A stretch of DNA of 8,360 nt, taken from positions 1-8,360 of the forward strand of contig JASHUW010000532.1 of assembly GCA_030039815.1 (NCBI GenBank). Reading direction: 5' to 3'. The translations under genes were made by a program, and so were the position numbers. The notes under the pieces are model-generated. The model was given only the letters and a program-made list of their open reading frames with translations. It searched no databases and had not been told where the DNA came from. Positions 6,671-8,360 of this stretch are shown piece after piece. Every line of letters begins with the position of its first letter. Positions within the stretch are counted from its first letter, which is position 1. The stretch comes from Alphaproteobacteria bacterium (GTDB lineage Bacteria; Pseudomonadota; Alphaproteobacteria; ATCC43930; CGMCC-115725).

Positions 6671-6688
6671 ATTCGCCGCCATTGTCAA
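6661..6688 (-). promoter_or_regulatory. Leftward sigma-70-type promoter overlapping the LexA box
   Basis: On the minus strand a perfect TTGACA (6688-6683) is followed after 16 bp by TATCTT (6666-6661). The predicted start is near 6653, and the first ATG on that transcript is at 6648, leaving almost no leader. The promoter points away from the MFS gene and toward the 3' end of hpt. It is the best promoter match in the window. Confidence 0.6.
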
Positions 6689-6736
6689 CCGCGAAAGCGA
6701 CCACCTAAGCTCCCTTGCAACGACAAAACAGCGACC

Positions 6737-6743
6737 GGGGGGA
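6737..6743 (+). promoter_or_regulatory. Ribosome binding site deciding the GTG start of the MFS gene
   Basis: GGGGGGA lies 7 nt before GTG 6751 and 13 nt before the in-frame ATG 6757, so GTG is preferred. Confidence 0.5.
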
Positions 6744-6750
6744 TCGCGTC

Positions 6751-8088
6751 GTGTCCATGGCACCCATCACCGCCGTGTCCGATCTCGACGAGCGGCCGAT
6801 CTCCGGCCGGCAGCGCTATGCCGCGATCCTCGTCGCCTGCGGCGAGTTCATCGACGGCTACGACCTGCTGGTGATGGGCGCGGCACTGATTCTGATCCGG
6901 CCGCAATTCGCCCTCTCGCCGCAGGAGGTCGGGCTGCTCGGCGCCGCGGCGTTTCTCGGCGCGATGGTCGGGCTCCTGGTGTTCGGCGACCTCTCCGACC
7001 GGCTCGGCCGGCGCGCCATCTTTATCGTCAACCTCGTCTTCTTCGTCGTCTTCTCGATCGCCTCGGCGCTCGTCACCACCACCGCGCAGCTCTTCCTGAT
7101 GCGCTTTCTGGTCGGGGTCGGGGTCGGCATGGATATCCCGACCTCGACCGCCTATCTCGCCGAGATCGCGCCGCGCCGGCGCCGCGGGGCGATGCTGGGG
7201 TCGCTGCTCAACGTGATGTGGACGCTGGGCGCGATGACCTCGACGCTGATCGCGCTGCCGCTCCTGGCGCTGTTCGGCGACGCGGCGTGGCGGTGGATGC
7301 TTGGCCTCGCCGCGGTGCCGGCGGTGCTGATCCTCTTGGGCCGGCAGGGCCTTCCCGAAAGTCCGCGCTGGCTCCTGGCGAGGGGTCGCGTCGAAGAGGC
7401 GCGCCAGGCCTTCGCGGTCTTCGGCATCGACGCGACCGCCGACATGCTGGTGGCGACGCCGCGCCGCGGCTCCTACGCCGAGCTGTTGCGCCCGCCCTAT
7501 CTCAATCGCGTCTTCTGGGTCGGGCTGTGGTTCACCTTCAACTGTTTCGCCGGCTCGATCGCGACGATCGCGACGCCGCTCGTCATCAAGACGGTCGGCG
7601 CGGTCGGCACCAACGCGACGATGTTCTTCAGTGCCTCGATCTGGGCGGTCGCGACGGTCGGCGTGATGATCAGCTCGACCTTGGTCGACCGCATCGGCCG
7701 GCGCAAGCTCTCCTATCTATCGTCGGTCTGTTTCATCGCCTGCGCGCTCTTGCAATCGCGCTTCGCGGAGACGAGCCCGGCGGCGCTGGTGGTGTGCTTT
7801 TACGGCATGGCGCTTTCGGGCTGGTCGGGCAACGCCATCCTCGGCTGGATCTGGTCGAGCGAGCTGTTCCCGACGCATCTGCGCGGCCGCTCGCAGGGGA
7901 TTTGCAACGGCGCCTGCCGGTTGGCGATTTCCGCCAACATCTTTCTCGTGCCGATCGCGCTCGCCGGGATCGGCTTTGGCGCCTATGTCGGACTGTTGGC
8001 GTTGCTGCTGGTGGCGAATGTCGTCAACGTCGCCTGCCACCCGATGCTCGAAGGCAACCAGAAGAGCCTCGAGGAACTGGCGGCATGA
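6751..8088 (+). CDS. MFS transporter, sugar-porter-like
   Basis: Twelve-helix inner-membrane secondary transporter of 445 residues, probably proton-coupled. Helix 1 carries EFIDGYDL (32-39), with the acidic residues typical of sugar and aromatic-acid porters. The loop 2-3 motif A is GDLSDRLGRR (79-88), and its repeat in the C-terminal half is DRIGRR (313-318). The mid-protein PESPRWLLARGR (202-213) is the sugar-porter signature preceding the cytoplasmic loop. SELFPTHLRGRSQG (370-383) corresponds to the conserved E-x-x-P-x-x-x-R-x element after helix 10. AEIAPRRRRG (137-146) fits the loop 4-5 signature. Substrate is not determinable: a sugar, polyol or organic acid are all possible. The GTG start is chosen from the upstream GGGGGGA. 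Its stop overlaps the start of a CXXCH mini-protein as ATGA, implying a two-gene operon. Confidence 0.92.
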   Translation: MSMAPITAVSDLDERPISGRQRYAAILVACGEFIDGYDLLVMGAALILIRPQFALSPQEVGLLGAAAFLGAMVGLLVFGDLSDRLGRRAIFIVNLVFFVVFSIASALVTTTAQLFLMRFLVGVGVGMDIPTSTAYLAEIAPRRRRGAMLGSLLNVMWTLGAMTSTLIALPLLALFGDAAWRWMLGLAAVPAVLILLGRQGLPESPRWLLARGRVEEARQAFAVFGIDATADMLVATPRRGSYAELLRPPYLNRVFWVGLWFTFNCFAGSIATIATPLVIKTVGAVGTNATMFFSASIWAVATVGVMISSTLVDRIGRRKLSYLSSVCFIACALLQSRFAETSPAALVVCFYGMALSGWSGNAILGWIWSSELFPTHLRGRSQGICNGACRLAISANIFLVPIALAGIGFGAYVGLLALLLVANVVNVACHPMLEGNQKSLEELAA

Positions 8089-8204
8089 GCCGGGCCGTTT
8101 TCGCGCTCGCGCTGCTGGTGGCGCTGACCGCCGCGCTGCAGATCGCCGGCGCACTGCGCGCGGACAACGCCCCGCCGGCAATTTGTACGCCGTGCCACGA
8201 TTGA
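8085..8204 (+). CDS. 39-residue secreted or membrane-anchored mini-protein ending in a CXXCH heme motif
   Basis: The ATG overlaps the transporter stop (ATGA), a common sign of translational coupling. Residues 1-26 form a signal peptide or single membrane helix: a short basic start (Arg3), a Leu/Ala core, and a possible cleavage after LRA at 24-26. Only 13 residues follow. They end in ICTPCHD, where Cys34, Cys37 and His38 make a complete c-type heme attachment motif. The third codon positions are strongly G/C, as in real genes here. No cytochrome domain follows: the in-frame sequence after the TGA stops soon, and the +1 frame shows no cytochrome-like Met-ligand region. It may be a true micro-protein, or the stub of a truncated cytochrome c gene. 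Heme binding is inferred from the motif only. Confidence 0.6.
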   Translation: MSRAVFALALLVALTAALQIAGALRADNAPPAICTPCHD

Positions 8205-8211
8205 CGAACTA

Positions 8212-8262
8212 GCCGCCGAGCTTGTGCCGCGGCAAATCGTTGACCAGGGCCAAGTTGGCGGC
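8212..8262. repeat. Long imperfect hairpin after the mini-protein gene
   Basis: GCCGCC (8212-8217) and CTTG (8221-8224) can pair with CAAG (8251-8254) and GGCGGC (8257-8262), enclosing a TGCCGCGGCA palindrome (8225-8234). No T-run follows, so it is not a classical terminator, but it may stabilise or end the MFS operon transcript. Confidence 0.35.
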
Positions 8263-8281
8263 GAGCGCTGTAAAAGACGCT

Positions 8282-8359
8282 TTAGGAGTTCACCCGCACA
8301 TAGACGCCAGCGGAACCCGGCGCATGCGTCATGGCCTCGCGCATGCGCGGCGAATTCGG
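8282..8359 (-). CDS. Possible 3' end of a minus-strand gene (cut by window edge)
   Basis: From the right edge leftwards, 25 codons read into TAA (8284-8282). The peptide ends GSAGVYVRVNS. About three quarters of the third codon positions are G or C, higher than in the alternative minus frames, so it may be the C-terminus of a convergent gene. Too little is visible to suggest a family, and chance is a real alternative. Confidence 0.35.
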   Translation of the reverse strand, partial: PNSPRMREAMTHAPGSAGVYVRVNS

Positions 8360-8360
8360 C

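Larger units (their letters stand above)
6444..6750. other. Gap of 307 bp between hpt and the MFS gene, holding a LexA site and hairpins
   Basis: No gene here could be confidently called. The region is less GC-rich than its flanks. From left to right it contains a hairpin TTTTGCTG / CAGCAAAA (6485-6492 with 6510-6517, its loop carrying two CTGCAG-related elements), a small hairpin GCCTG-ATTTTG-CAGGC (6604-6619), the LexA box (6656-6670) and a leftward promoter (6661-6688). TTGTCA (6682-6687) with TAAGCT 18 bp on (6706-6711) is a weak + strand promoter for the MFS gene. Minus-strand frames through 6648-6444 are open but use clearly fewer G/C third positions than the neighbouring genes. Confidence 0.6.

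Noticed and set aside
7218..8084. Plus-strand +2-frame ORF through the MFS gene, continuous with the mini-protein frame
   Set aside because: It is an Arg/Ala-rich shadow of the transporter; only the part from ATG 8085, after the transporter stop, has its own start context.
8205..8360. Frameshifted continuation of a cytochrome c after the CXXCH stub
   Set aside because: The +1 frame is open but has no Met-ligand or cytochrome-like pattern, so a simple one-base frameshift of an intact cytochrome is not supported.

Overview
The window looks like an 8.4-kb piece of a high-GC proteobacterial chromosome, most probably an alphaproteobacterium. Supporting signs are strongly GC-rich third codon positions, TTG and GTG starts, and a perfect GAAC-N7-GAAC LexA operator, the SOS box type typical of Alphaproteobacteria. 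No insertion sequences, phage genes, tRNA, rRNA or CRISPR were seen. Most of the window is ordinary housekeeping and metabolic sequence.

Layout, left to right. (1) Positions 2-2335 hold a sugar module on the + strand: an SMP-30/gluconolactonase-family lactonase cut by the left edge, then 21 bp later a GH1 beta-glucosidase with a Tat-like signal peptide. (2) Positions 2498-2932 encode a small OmpA-domain lipoprotein with its own promoter region and a strong terminator (2981-3015). (3) A second, palindromic terminator (3065-3092) ends a minus-strand cupin gene (3130-3633) that resembles three-His cysteine-dioxygenase-type enzymes. (4) Divergent from the cupin is an AI-2E/PerM-family membrane protein (3861-5000). 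It converges on and overlaps a 73-residue minus-strand gene (4966-5187). (5) A + strand pair, an unknown 141-residue protein and a hypoxanthine phosphoribosyltransferase, occupies 5477-6443. (6) After a 307-bp gap comes an MFS sugar-porter-type transporter (6751-8088). It overlaps by ATGA a 39-residue secreted mini-protein that ends in a CXXCH heme-attachment motif (8085-8204). (7) The right edge holds what may be the 3' end of a minus-strand gene.

How the genes may work together. The lactonase and the glucosidase could hydrolyse a beta-glucoside outside the cytoplasm and open the lactone formed from an oxidised sugar; the oxidising enzyme is not in the window. The OmpA lipoprotein probably ties outer membrane to peptidoglycan, and Hpt salvages purines. 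The other genes have no evident shared pathway.

The two points most worth a second look are an SOS-type promoter with a LexA box at 6656-6688, which fires leftward into a region without a recognisable gene and antisense to hpt, and the CXXCH mini-protein coupled to the transporter. I found no convincing undescribed multi-gene system.
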